Source: Glebionis coronaria (taxonomy: Eukaryota > Streptophyta > Magnoliopsida > Asterales > Asteraceae). Taken from it: DNA of 64,000 nucleotides. The stretch is taken from contig CM046880.1 of NCBI GenBank assembly GCA_025667525.1, positions 600,751,452 through 600,815,451 on the forward strand, read 5' to 3'. The first letter of the stretch is position 1, and every line of letters begins with the position of its first letter. Below the pieces are notes generated by a model. That model was given only the letters and a program-made list of their open reading frames with translations. It did not search any database and was not told the origin of the DNA. This document shows, one piece after another, positions 53,636-61,856 of the stretch. Made by a program: the position numbers and the translations under genes.

Positions 53636-53849
53636 TGAAAATTCCATGATTAGGGCCCGGTTCTTTGTACGGCTTCGTTTCTCGTGTCCGTTTTTCCTTG
53701 TATCTTGTGATCTTTTGTCTTTTTCATGATATCCATACCTAAAATACACAAGTAAACAAACACAAGCATATATATGGTATTTTATGACATTTTTATGCAT
53801 TTAAAGCCCGAAAAGAACGATGAGATCATGTATAAATGCCATCTCATCA

Positions 53850-53861
53850 CTCCCCCATACT
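53850..53861 (-). promoter_or_regulatory. Polypurine tract next to the 3' LTR
   Basis: The minus strand reads AGTATGGGGGAG directly against the TGATGAG start of the 3' LTR. Plus-strand DNA synthesis is expected to start from this purine run. The same AGTATGGGGG core recurs at 55643-55653, 55586-55598 and, inside the ORF, 56400-56409. Confidence 0.88.
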
Positions 53862-54620
53862 AAGCCATTGCCGTGCCCTCACGCAATGCTAGAATAAAGT
53901 ATCTAAGCATCACCAAAGTTCAATCTTATTAACCTTTATTGAAGAGTAAAAGACTTGCAACATACTACGAGAATGTGTAAAGACATAATGTATGATTTTC
54001 ATCACCAAAATGTGACTTTTAGGGTCTAAGAATAGAAACAAGTCAATGTCCCTTAGAGTAAACTTCGTCATCCTTGATTGTCATACATTCCATGCTAAGT
54101 GCAAAAACAAGATCATTGTTGGTACAAGTCACAATGCTAACACTACTCATACGTTCAAATTGTGTAATACTTTTTCTCCCCGCAATCCTAGTTATTATAA
54201 AATGAAATGGGTTACTAGCATTTTTTATCTAATTGTCATGGATCACAAGTGATTCATATTGACTTATTTGAGTAGTTATTAGTCCGAAAGCAAAGTAGCA
54301 CGATTTGATCAATAGTTAGCCGAAGGACAAAATCTTTTAAAACGGCTTCTCGTGTATCTCCTTAAGTTCATATCTTGGCATAACTCGTTTCACGATTTGA
54401 GACCTTTCTCGGACCGATATTTGGCATGTACTTCATACTTCAAATCTTGGGAAGACGTTCTCGAAATTATGGTCTTCTCTTCATATATTTGGAATTTCTT
54501 CACTTGACGTTTTTGAGAGATTCTTCATATAGGACCACGACTTCATCATTTTTCTTCAATCTTTACTTTGGATTTTGATATACAACGATCCGCCTCCTTT
54601 TCGGACTTGGATATATTTAT

Positions 54621-54797
54621 CCTCATACCTTGTTAGGGTCTTTTTGGATAGACTTTCTCCATTCTTTAGGGGAGTAATAGCTTCTCGTCGTGTGTCTCGA
54701 TCCTTCATATTGATTTTGGAACAATGATACTTCACATCATCTTTGGATCTTTAGCAAAAATAGAGCTCCTCATGCCTTGTTAGGGCCTTTTTGGATG
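54621..54797. repeat. Imperfect 30-bp direct repeats 147 bp apart
   Basis: 54621-54650 (CCTCATACCTTGTTAGGGTC and on) and 54768-54797 (CCTCATGCCTTGTTAGGGCC and on) match at 27 of 30 positions. The sequence between them is not clearly repeated. Probably an old local duplication inside the element. Confidence 0.7.
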
Positions 54798-55193
54798 ATC
54801 GCCAATCTTCGCGTCCCGTTTCAATAAGTTATGCCTTGGCTATGAACTCTATTCAACCCCGAGCAACTTTTAAACGATCTTGCGCTAGAGGCTAAGTAAC
54901 CTTTCAAACCGTACGACCTTACTTATTGCAATTATGATTTATTCCTAATGCATTGATCTTATGGGAAGAAAAAGCCACAATTAAAAACATATGAGTTTTT
55001 GAAAGAACACTTTCATGTTCTACGTTTAGCATGATCACTTGTCTAACTCTATCATTTCTCGTTCTTCACTATTTAAAGACCTCTAATTAAAGAGACTCGT
55101 GAATACTTAGCCATGCAAGTCAAAATTAAGCCAAATTTGGATTAGCTTTCATTAAGACTATATCAAATCAAAGTTTTGGGTTTTTAAGCCACC

Positions 55194-55360
55194 TATAGGA
55201 TCTTGCACTTTCTTGGACTTTTTCAAGTTTAGAGAATGCGTTTTAAAGTTCCCTTGATAAGTGACTTTCTAGAATCAATTATAGGAACTTGCGAAAAGTT
55301 CTTGTTCTTAACCCGAATGAATTAAGACTTTCGCGTTTTAAAGCTCCCTATATAAAAGTC
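55194..55360. repeat. Degenerate ~90-bp tandem duplication
   Basis: TATAGGA/TCTTGC at 55194 and TATAGGA/ACTTGC at 55280, followed by GCGTTTTAAAGTTCCCT at 55238 and GCGTTTTAAAGCTCCCT at 55333, in the same order. The offset changes from 86 to 95, so one copy has about 9 bp of indel. Confidence 0.6.
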
Positions 55361-55585
55361 TAGCAAAACTTGAATTGAGCGGGTTAAGGAATGTAAATGG
55401 CTCCAAATGCCCATCAAGTCAAAAATTAACTCTTATTCTACCCATCGGAAAATATACATTCGTGTCTTAAAAACACTTATGAAAACTAAGAAAAATTTTA
55501 AAATTTGGCCATTTTTAGCCTTATTAGCAAAACAAAACATTGAAGGTTGGAACACGTGAGGGCGTAGCAAAGCAAGTACCTATTC

Positions 55586-55598
55586 ACCCCCCCATACT
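55586..55598 (-). promoter_or_regulatory. Additional polypurine-tract-like motif
   Basis: The minus strand reads AGTATGGGGGGGT, with seven G. It lies about 1.7 kb upstream of the true tract in element orientation and shares the AGTATGGGGG core. It could be a secondary plus-strand primer or a remnant of a duplicated 3' region. Confidence 0.5.
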
Positions 55599-55642
55599 AA
55601 AAGTAAACATTGTCCTCAATGTTTCGAGTCTAAAGGGTGAGC

Positions 55643-55653
55643 ACCCCCATACT
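55643..55653 (-). promoter_or_regulatory. Additional polypurine-tract-like motif
   Basis: The minus strand reads AGTATGGGGGT, about 45 bp from the copy at 55586-55598. It has the same core as the functional tract. The role is inferred only from the shared motif. Confidence 0.45.
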
Positions 55654-56103
55654 AGAGACGAAGAATCGAATGCTTAGGATCTAGCATGGAAAGGGTGATC
55701 AACAATATATCTAAAGCCGTTTATTAATTATGCTAAAAGATAATTGTTAGAACAATAAAGGATATGTCATGGAATCGTGAAAACTTCTTCAAACGAACGA
55801 TGGAGGCTCACGTAAACGAACACGAGAGTCTTCAATCGTAGACGATGATGATGATCTAGATAACACAATCACAAACAACCACGAGACAACGAGTTGGAAG
55901 GGTACAAGTCCCCTTATTAGTGAATAATAAGCATAAAGATAAGCATGGGATCTCCCCCACGAGGCACCTCGTTTTTGATTACCGAGTCATGAGCTCGACT
56001 CGATCCCCTTAAAATGTGAACATTTAGGGATATCATGGTGTGGTCAAATTTTTGATGGGGCTTACATGATAAACAAGGCCCAAAAAGCAACCGGTAAAAA
56101 GGA

Positions 56104-58041
56104 CTAAGTCCTTAAATGATGCAAAATACCGGGGTCGAAGATGGCGTTCTCGTTTTCATGGAGAAAATAATTCAACACCACTTGAACATGTGCCATAAAC
56201 TCAAAGATTTTGAAGAAAATAGATGAGAAGTAGAAGGGTGGGACATTGGTTGGGTAAAACAATCGAGTTACTCGAGGTAAACTCGCACCAAGCAAATAGA
56301 TATAGTTTCCATTTATTGCATCGGTGGAAGACCGAGATTTTATTTTAAACGTGATACCGGGGTCAAAAATCTCGTCCTCGGTGGAGAAGTGTGAGGCTTC
56401 CCCCATACTAGGTCCACACAAAACGTCGTCAAAAGGAGTAGACGCGTTTGTAGCAAATTCAATCAATCGAGGTGATGACGGAGTTAGAGTTGGAAAAATT
56501 TTCAAATCATTTGTAAAATCTTTTCCTTTGTCAATTTTTAACTCATTATTACGAAAACCCAAGTCGATTAAATTGAAAATTTTTGGTGTTTCTAAAAGAA
56601 ATCTAGGCACACTTAAACTTTTCACATTTATCTTGAAGGTGGGAGGAGGATTTGACTTTTTAAAACATGAATCGATTAGAAAACTATCCCCCTCCGGGCT
56701 AACGTAATGGTCTTCATCAAACTCGAAAATCGAAGGCGGGTCGTCAAGAATACGTTTAATCTCGGAAAAATCTCCATCGGGATCAAAAACGTCTTCTCTT
56801 CCTCGTGGAAGAGGTTGAGCAATAAGATCGTCGATAATCGAGTCACTAGCTTCAACCGTCGTGAAACTAGGAATAGAAGGCTCTTCGATTGAAGATTTTG
56901 CCTTTGTCGTGTCGACCTCGATATCGAAAAACGTATCAATGTGAGCAAGGCCATCGGCGGACTTCTCACATGATAAATCCAAAATCTCACATGATGTGGG
57001 ATTAGGAGCAAAAGGCTCGTCTCGTGACGATTTTGCCTTGACGGTTTCAATTTTGTCCTTCGAAGGGATCGAACGTGGGTTCTCGAACATTTTGGCAAAA
57101 CTACTAACACGTCCCTTCGGAATTAATTGTCGTTCATCTTGTAACAACGTGGGTTCAACGATTTCCTTTAAAACCTTTTCACATTTTTCTTCTTTAAAAT
57201 CATTTATTGGAATTTCTTCAAAATTAAGTGTATATTGATTTAGAAAATCCTCAATAATTTCATCTTCATTAGAAAAATTAGGTTTACAAGGTACAAGATT
57301 TAAAACTCCCAAATATCCTACGAGTTTTTCCTTAGGTTTATTTTCACAAACATTTTTCAAAACTTCGTTGGATGACGGTTTTGTTGCCTCTACGTTCTTA
57401 CTTGATGACGATGGTTGCACGACTCTAAAATTCGAGAGATATGGATCAATACGAGACGTACGAGTCTTAGGAGTCGAAGTAACTTGAACCTCTCCTACGG
57501 GATTAGGATTGGTGTTTTTAGACAAAGAATTGAATTTTTCCACTAAGCCCTCGAACATTAAAAGAAGTTTATCTCTCTCATTAGCGTGATCATTATTAAT
57601 TTTATCTATGCATTCTTTCCACATCACTTGATTTTGGTCATACAAACGTTGTTGCTCTTCAAGAAGGGTGTCATAATCGTGTTCCATTTTTTTGTAAGTC
57701 TCCCCTTGGGCTTCCAATTTTTCTTTGTAATACTTATCGAGATCGACCACATGTTCTTGAAGTGACTCTATAAGTTTGTTATGACGGCTCATATAATCAC
57801 AAAAAGATTCATTTAGACTCATTTCTTCATTTTGATTTTCACCACAATTAAAAGACGAATCAAATGACGAATGTGGTTGGTGACCTTGGTCGTTAGATTG
57901 AAAATTGTCACCATCACCACGTGGAGGAGAGTTATAGATATAACCCTCTCGACCTCCATAAACTTCACAATTAAAACAATTAGCCCCATCGGGTGGGCCT
58001 CCACAATATGGACACGAGAAATATCCCTCATCATTAGACAT
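56104..58041 (-). CDS. Retrotransposon-encoded protein of unknown function, zinc-ribbon plus coiled coil (645 aa)
   Basis: The only long reading frame in the window. It starts at ATG 58041-58039, about 760 bp beyond the primer binding site, and ends in TAG at 56104-56106. Residues 10-25 form a C-x2-C-x8-C-x2-C cluster (CPYCGGPPDGANCFNC), a likely four-cysteine zinc ribbon, not the CCHC knuckle of ordinary Gag. Residues about 86-173 are charged and leucine-rich, probably a coiled coil that could mediate self-assembly. The rest is mostly acidic, Ser/Pro-rich and probably disordered, with an imperfect repeat (KAKSS at 335 and 380), FDPDGD at 419, IFDPGI at 558 and 634, and a hydrophobic stretch at 602-626. 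No protease DSG/DTG or reverse-transcriptase YxDD motif was seen. From memory, the C-terminal motifs resemble segments of Asteraceae retroelement polyproteins. A Gag-like or accessory role is inference. The frame is intact, consistent with a young element. Confidence 0.8.
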   Translation of the reverse strand: MSNDEGYFSCPYCGGPPDGANCFNCEVYGGREGYIYNSPPRGDGDNFQSNDQGHQPHSSFDSSFNCGENQNEEMSLNESFCDYMSRHNKLIESLQEHVVDLDKYYKEKLEAQGETYKKMEHDYDTLLEEQQRLYDQNQVMWKECIDKINNDHANERDKLLLMFEGLVEKFNSLSKNTNPNPVGEVQVTSTPKTRTSRIDPYLSNFRVVQPSSSSKNVEATKPSSNEVLKNVCENKPKEKLVGYLGVLNLVPCKPNFSNEDEIIEDFLNQYTLNFEEIPINDFKEEKCEKVLKEIVEPTLLQDERQLIPKGRVSSFAKMFENPRSIPSKDKIETVKAKSSRDEPFAPNPTSCEILDLSCEKSADGLAHIDTFFDIEVDTTKAKSSIEEPSIPSFTTVEASDSIIDDLIAQPLPRGREDVFDPDGDFSEIKRILDDPPSIFEFDEDHYVSPEGDSFLIDSCFKKSNPPPTFKINVKSLSVPRFLLETPKIFNLIDLGFRNNELKIDKGKDFTNDLKIFPTLTPSSPRLIEFATNASTPFDDVLCGPSMGEASHFSTEDEIFDPGITFKIKSRSSTDAINGNYIYLLGASLPRVTRLFYPTNVPPFYFSSIFFKIFEFMAHVQVVLNYFLHENENAIFDPGILHHLRT

Positions 58042-58801
58042 GATGCAACATAAACGGTGTTAAAAGAAGAGAATTATGAAAATAGAGGGAAAGCAAAGAA
58101 GATTCTTTTTGGTTGTTTTGTGGATTTTCAATTTTTTTTTTTGTGTTTTTGATGATATTTAATTTTTTTGGTTTTTGGTGTATCTTCGTAGACAACAATC
58201 TACAAAATCTCTCCTCGAATCAAACTCTTGATTAAAGAAGCCTCAAAGGAATGAAAACGATCACGTGGAGTGAACGCCTTCGAATGACTTTAGAACTTTG
58301 GTGAAAACCAAATTGTTCACGAGGGTTTAATCACAAAGAAAACCAAGCAAATATAGTATACGTATTAATACTTTGGGCGGCAAAACCCTCGATTAGCCTT
58401 CAATCTCAAAATACTCACAAGCAAGCGGGGAAACGAGGCGGCGCGAAGCACTTAAGAGCCTTTTTCCTTAGGGTATATTTTATAATACCCGCCTTATACC
58501 CACCTTATAGTTTGTATTTTTCAAAATCGAGCTTCTCGAAAGTATTTATCTATTTTTGCCTTTTCTTTTTGTTTGAGATTCGAATACAATGATCGAGTGA
58601 TGAAATCCCGAATCAAGGTTGTGTTTTCACACTTTTGGAGATATTGTATTTTGGTTGTGATACTTAATACAATATATTAATAATATTCACAAAGAAAAAC
58701 CGAGAAAACCGATAATACGTGTTAAGGGAGTTCCACTTAACACAAATACTATTATGGATAATATCAAAAACAAAATTTTCCAAATTAAATCACGACACAC
58801 C
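58042..58801 (-). other. Retrotransposon leader between primer site and ORF
   Basis: About 760 bp with no open frame of note. It is A/T-rich; on the plus strand there is a run of T near 58129-58141 (an A-run in the element RNA). In retroelements this region usually carries the packaging signal, but no specific motif could be identified here. Confidence 0.6.
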
Positions 58802-58819
58802 TCCCCGGCAGCGGCGCCA
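58802..58819 (-). promoter_or_regulatory. Primer binding site, tRNA-Asp type
   Basis: On the minus strand this reads TGGCGCCGCTGCCGGGGA, three bases (CTT) after the end of the 5' LTR. It begins with TGG, the complement of the CCA tail. From memory, it matches the complement of plant tRNA-Asp(GUC) 3' ends, TGGCGCCGTTGCCGGGGA, at all but one position. It primes minus-strand cDNA synthesis and fixes the element's orientation. Confidence 0.88.
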
Positions 58820-59565
58820 AAGTGATTGTAGAGGTTTTACTACCCTTTAGGAAAAGAGCGTAAATAGCGGTAAGTATCGAGTGACGGTTTAGGAAAACCG
58901 TGCACTAATGACCCTCAATCACTTAAAAAGATGAAAGATTCGTTTCCCAAGGAGGTATGGTGTTGTGAATTAATTTGTATTTCTTTGAGATTAATATTGA
59001 GAAGATGGAATGACGGTTTCTTGGAAATTACACTATGACGTAAAAAATGAAAACGTAAAACCGTAGAAAAACCACTAAAATTAAAAATTATTAAAACCAA
59101 AAACAAAATCAAGAAAAAGATTAAAAAGACTAAAACAAGTCTAAAATAATATAAATAAAGACAAAAATCCAATAAAGATATTTTAAAACCTTTTATTAAT
59201 TAAATAATTAATTTTAAATGCTAATTAAAGCCCTAAAATTAAATTTAATTAATTCAAATGTCAAAAATATGATTTTATTGAATAATTACTCAACTTATAT
59301 TATTATAAGACTAAAGAGTAATTTTCTAAAAATTAAAACCTATTAAAATTATTTTTAAAACTCTAAAAATGATTTAAAATAAATAAAAACTAATTAAACT
59401 TAAAATAATTATAAAAATAAATCTAAAAACTATAAAAATAATCTAAAAATAGAAATAGTCCCAATTAATGACAAAGAACCTAGGAAAAATGAAAAAGAAA
59501 GAAAAATAAAATTTTGAAAATTAATTAATAAAATAATATTAAAACACTCCAAAAAAAATAAAAGT

Positions 59566-59675
59566 CACTAGTTGCGCCGCAACTAGTGGGGTCTTGCGCC
59601 GCAACTAGTGTAACGGGAATACCAAGATCTGCAGGTACTTCAGTTGCGCCGCAACATGCTGTCTTGCGCCGCAAC
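59566..59675. repeat. Four GC-rich near-palindromes TTGCGCCGCAAC (5' LTR)
   Basis: TTGCGCCGCAAC occurs at 59572-59583, 59594-59605, 59644-59655 and 59664-59675. The first is the core of a 23-bp odd palindrome (59566-59588) with flanking CACTAGT/ACTAGTG arms. The cluster is within the transcribed part of the LTR (downstream of the TATA box on the minus strand) and stands out from strongly A/T-rich surroundings. It could act as RNA structure, a dimerisation element or a protein site; none is shown. Confidence 0.75.
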
Positions 59676-60793
59676 TTGTATGACGGACCTGGTTGTAAGT
59701 TGACACTAGCAGGTTTGGACTTTTGCGTTTTGCTTGAGATTTTAAGCCAAGAGGACTTGGGCTTATTGAGCTTATTTGGATGAATATTTTGGACAAAAGG
59801 GCACTCTTGTGATCCTTTGATCACAAGAAGTCAAGACAATCAAGCACAAATCACTTAGCACTCAAATTCAAGAAATCAAATGCACCAAAGATCATAAAAA
59901 CAAGCAAGATAACACTTATGCAAATTTTTAACACCCTTTTTACCTTTTAAACTCAACAAATTCACTCCAAACTTGATCAAATGATTACCCAACAATAAAA
60001 CAATCTATCTCAAACCTTAATCTAGTAACCTAACATCTTTTAGCAACACAAATCAATGATTGTACCCTGCTTAAACCTGTTGCCAAACACCCTTTAAACT
60101 TTTTGAAATCCAATTTTTCCAAATCAAAACCTTATGAAACCTAACCAAATTGTTATCAAAGCTTCATAACATGTATATCAACTCAAAATAACATCAAATC
60201 AACAGCTAAATCACACTTAAACACATAATCCAATAATATCATACAACTAGCTATTTTTGAACTTTTTCAAGGTAAAAGGAAGATACCTTAGGTTCTTACA
60301 TCCAAGAACCTAGAGGATGAAAATCCTCCTCCAATCCAACCCGGGTTGGAGCTGAACTAAATCAACAAGCCTTCAACCTATTTGAACACAAATCAAAGAA
60401 AACAACAAAATAATATAACAATATATATTTTTTTATGTTTCCTTTTTCTTCTTTCCAAAATACTTTCAAAACCTTTTCAAACCTTCCAAATACGTTTTCT
60501 AAATCCTAAACAACCAATAACATGAACCATAAACACCAAAATACCTTTGAGAAGATTTTACCAAAATCTCTCAAAATCTCAAAACCTTAAACAACTTTGA
60601 AAATCAAAGTTGCTTAACCAATAAACAAAGTGGAACTCAGAATCAATCTCCTCACAACACACAAACTTTTAAAAACAATAAAAAAGGAATTACACTTGAA
60701 TATTTCAAAAACCAAACTTTTTATTTCTTTAAAAAGGAATTACATGTGAGAGACTAGAAACTGGAACAAAGGGATCACCACAACTTGGGTCTC

Positions 60794-60801
60794 CTTTTAT
60801 A
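60794..60801 (-). promoter_or_regulatory. TATA box of the 5' LTR promoter
   Basis: The minus strand reads CTCTATAAAAGGAGACC around this site, a strong plant-type TATA box (TATAAAAG). Transcription should begin some 25-35 bases further along the minus strand, near 60765-60770. The identical site in the other LTR is at 52792-52799. Confidence 0.75.
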
Positions 60802-61382
60802 GAGCCTATAGAACATCCTAGAAGCATAAAAACATAAAACCCTAATACATAGAAAATCCCAAATGTGCCCTTGAGTGCATTTTGTCCTCTCATTTGATCT
60901 TGGCCTTTAAATTTTGCTTTGTGAGCAAGCATAGCATCTTAGACGTCCATTTTGCCACGTCACTAGTCTTGGAGGCTAAGGAATGATGTGATTGGTGGAT
61001 TGGGGAATTGGGGGTTTGGTGCACATGAGTGGGATGCAGGTTTTTAGGAGTGGGAAAGGTTTTGGCATGTGTGAATTACTTGTGTGCAAGTTTAATTAGG
61101 ATTTACCCAAGTTTAAGTGATGGTAAAATCTGGGGTGGTAAGAAGGTGAATAGTACTCATTTGATCCGAAAATTGGGGGTGGTGTGGGTGTTAGGCGCCT
61201 ATTTTTTTAAATGTTTCAGGTTTGGCAATTTCAGCCCTTGTCTTTTGGAATTTTTGGCTTTTAAGGATTTTCAGCCTAAAATCTCCTTTCCTTTGTTATT
61301 AACTTTCCCACTTTGACAATTTTGGCACCAACTTTTGATAAAAGGTTATCAAGGATGTAATTTGACATTTGGTGATTCTTTA

Positions 61383-61637
61383 AGGACTAATCTTGGACAA
61401 TGTTGATCTTCAAAGGTCTTCAATGAGTCTTTCACTTGTTGAGGGACCATTATTGGCAATTTGAAATTGTTGAGGGACTAATCTTGCCATTTCTTCAATC
61501 TTGAAGGACCTTTTTGCAATTTTGACAAACTTAAGGGACCAAACTTGTAATTATTAATATACAAGGGTTTTAAGTTGTCATTTCTTCATTCTTGGATGAT
61601 CAATCTTGTATGTCTTCAAGTCTTCAAGGGTTTTTGA
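61383..61637. repeat. Degenerate 30-31-bp tandem repeats in U3 (5' LTR)
   Basis: The motif GGGACYAAWCTTG, followed by a T-rich spacer, recurs with its GGAC core at 61384, 61444, 61475, 61506 and 61536 (steps of 60, 31, 31 and 30). More decayed copies (GGGTTTTAAG, GGATGATCAATCTTG) continue to about 61637. It sits 0.6-0.8 kb upstream of the TATA box in element orientation, where enhancer repeats are common in LTRs. A regulatory role is inferred from position only. Confidence 0.6.
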
Positions 61638-61820
61638 TGAAAATTCCATGATTAGGGCCCGGTTCTTTGTACGGCTTCGTTTCTCGTGTCCGTTTTTCCT
61701 TGTATCTTGTGATCTTTTGTCTTTTTCATGATATCCATACCTAAAATACACAAGTAAACAAACACAAGCATATATATGGTATTTTATGACATTTTTATGC
61801 ATTTAAAGCCCGAAAAGAAC

Positions 61821-61850
61821 GATGAGATCATGTATAAATGCCATCTCATC
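61821..61850. repeat. Inverted repeat at the outer tip of the 5' LTR
   Basis: GATGAGAT (61821-61828) and ATCTCATC (61843-61850) form an 8-bp stem separated by 14 bases, ending one base from the LTR end. The same structure is at 53819-53848 in the other LTR. It overlaps the sequence an integrase must recognise at U3, so it may be part of the attachment site. Confidence 0.6.
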
Positions 61851-61851
61851 A

Positions 61852-61856
61852 GGCCC
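61852..61856. repeat. Target-site duplication, right copy (GGCCC)
   Basis: Matches 50816-50820. Removing 50821-61856 restores the continuous satellite text GAAGGCCC/AAAAAGCCATTTT found in all other units. Confidence 0.97.

Larger units (their letters stand above)
50821..53849 (-). repeat. 3' LTR of the retrotransposon (left-hand copy)
   Basis: Same 3029-bp sequence as 58823-61851 at a constant offset of 8002. No length difference exists and no substitution was found in the segments compared (both ends and several internal stretches; all predicted short frames translate identically). In element orientation it follows the polypurine tract and would supply the polyadenylation site. Confidence 0.95.
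53862..56103 (-). other. Non-coding 3' internal region of the retrotransposon
   Basis: About 2.2 kb between the ORF stop and the polypurine tract, with no open frame above about 70 codons on either strand. No pol motif was recognised, so either pol was lost and the rest decayed, or this family never had it. It holds two AGTATGGGGG copies, an imperfect 30-bp direct repeat (54621-54650 and 54768-54797) and a degenerate tandem duplication at 55194-55360. Confidence 0.6.
50821..61851 (-). mobile_element. Complete non-autonomous LTR retrotransposon, ~11.0 kb
   Basis: The element has two 3029-bp direct LTRs bounded by TG and CA, a 5-bp target duplication, a primer binding site next to the right LTR, a polypurine tract next to the left LTR, and a TATA box in each LTR, all consistent with minus-strand transcription. 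The internal region (53850-58822, 4973 bp) holds one long ORF on the element strand (58041-56104). There is no open frame for protease, reverse transcriptase, RNase H or integrase, so mobilisation probably depended on a related autonomous element. The LTRs have equal length with no indels, and no mismatch was found in the stretches compared, so insertion is recent. The superfamily cannot be settled without pol; a tRNA-Asp-type primer site and 5-bp duplication occur in several plant groups. It is inserted in satellite unit 73. Confidence 0.95.
58823..61851 (-). repeat. 5' LTR of the retrotransposon (right-hand copy)
   Basis: In element orientation it starts at 61851 with TGATGAGATGG and ends at 58823 with CAATCA. 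Judging from the TATA box (60794-60801), U3 is about 1.05 kb and R plus U5 about 1.95 kb, a long transcribed part. U3 contains a degenerate 30-31-bp tandem repeat (61383-61637). The downstream part contains four GC-rich near-palindromes (59566-59675) in a very A/T-rich surrounding. The short open frames within it appear identically in both LTRs and look like chance. Confidence 0.95.

Noticed and set aside
50913..53800. Open frames of 63-99 codons inside the LTRs (also 58915-61802)
   Set aside because: Present identically in both LTRs only because the LTRs are duplicates. They overlap each other on both strands, have low-complexity or A/T-driven composition and lack recognisable domains.
53862..56103. 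Degraded pol (reverse transcriptase or integrase) in the 3' internal region
   Set aside because: No conserved motif or frame fragment could be recognised by eye. A sensitive translated search could still find traces.
56324..57238. Plus-strand and alternate-frame open frames overlapping the 645-codon ORF
   Set aside because: These are shadows of the long minus-strand frame, shorter and with no recognisable domain.
50821..61851. Element belonging to the plus strand
   Set aside because: The tRNA-complementary site lies by the right LTR on the minus strand, the purine tract is by the left LTR on the minus strand, and the TATA box and long ORF are also on the minus strand.
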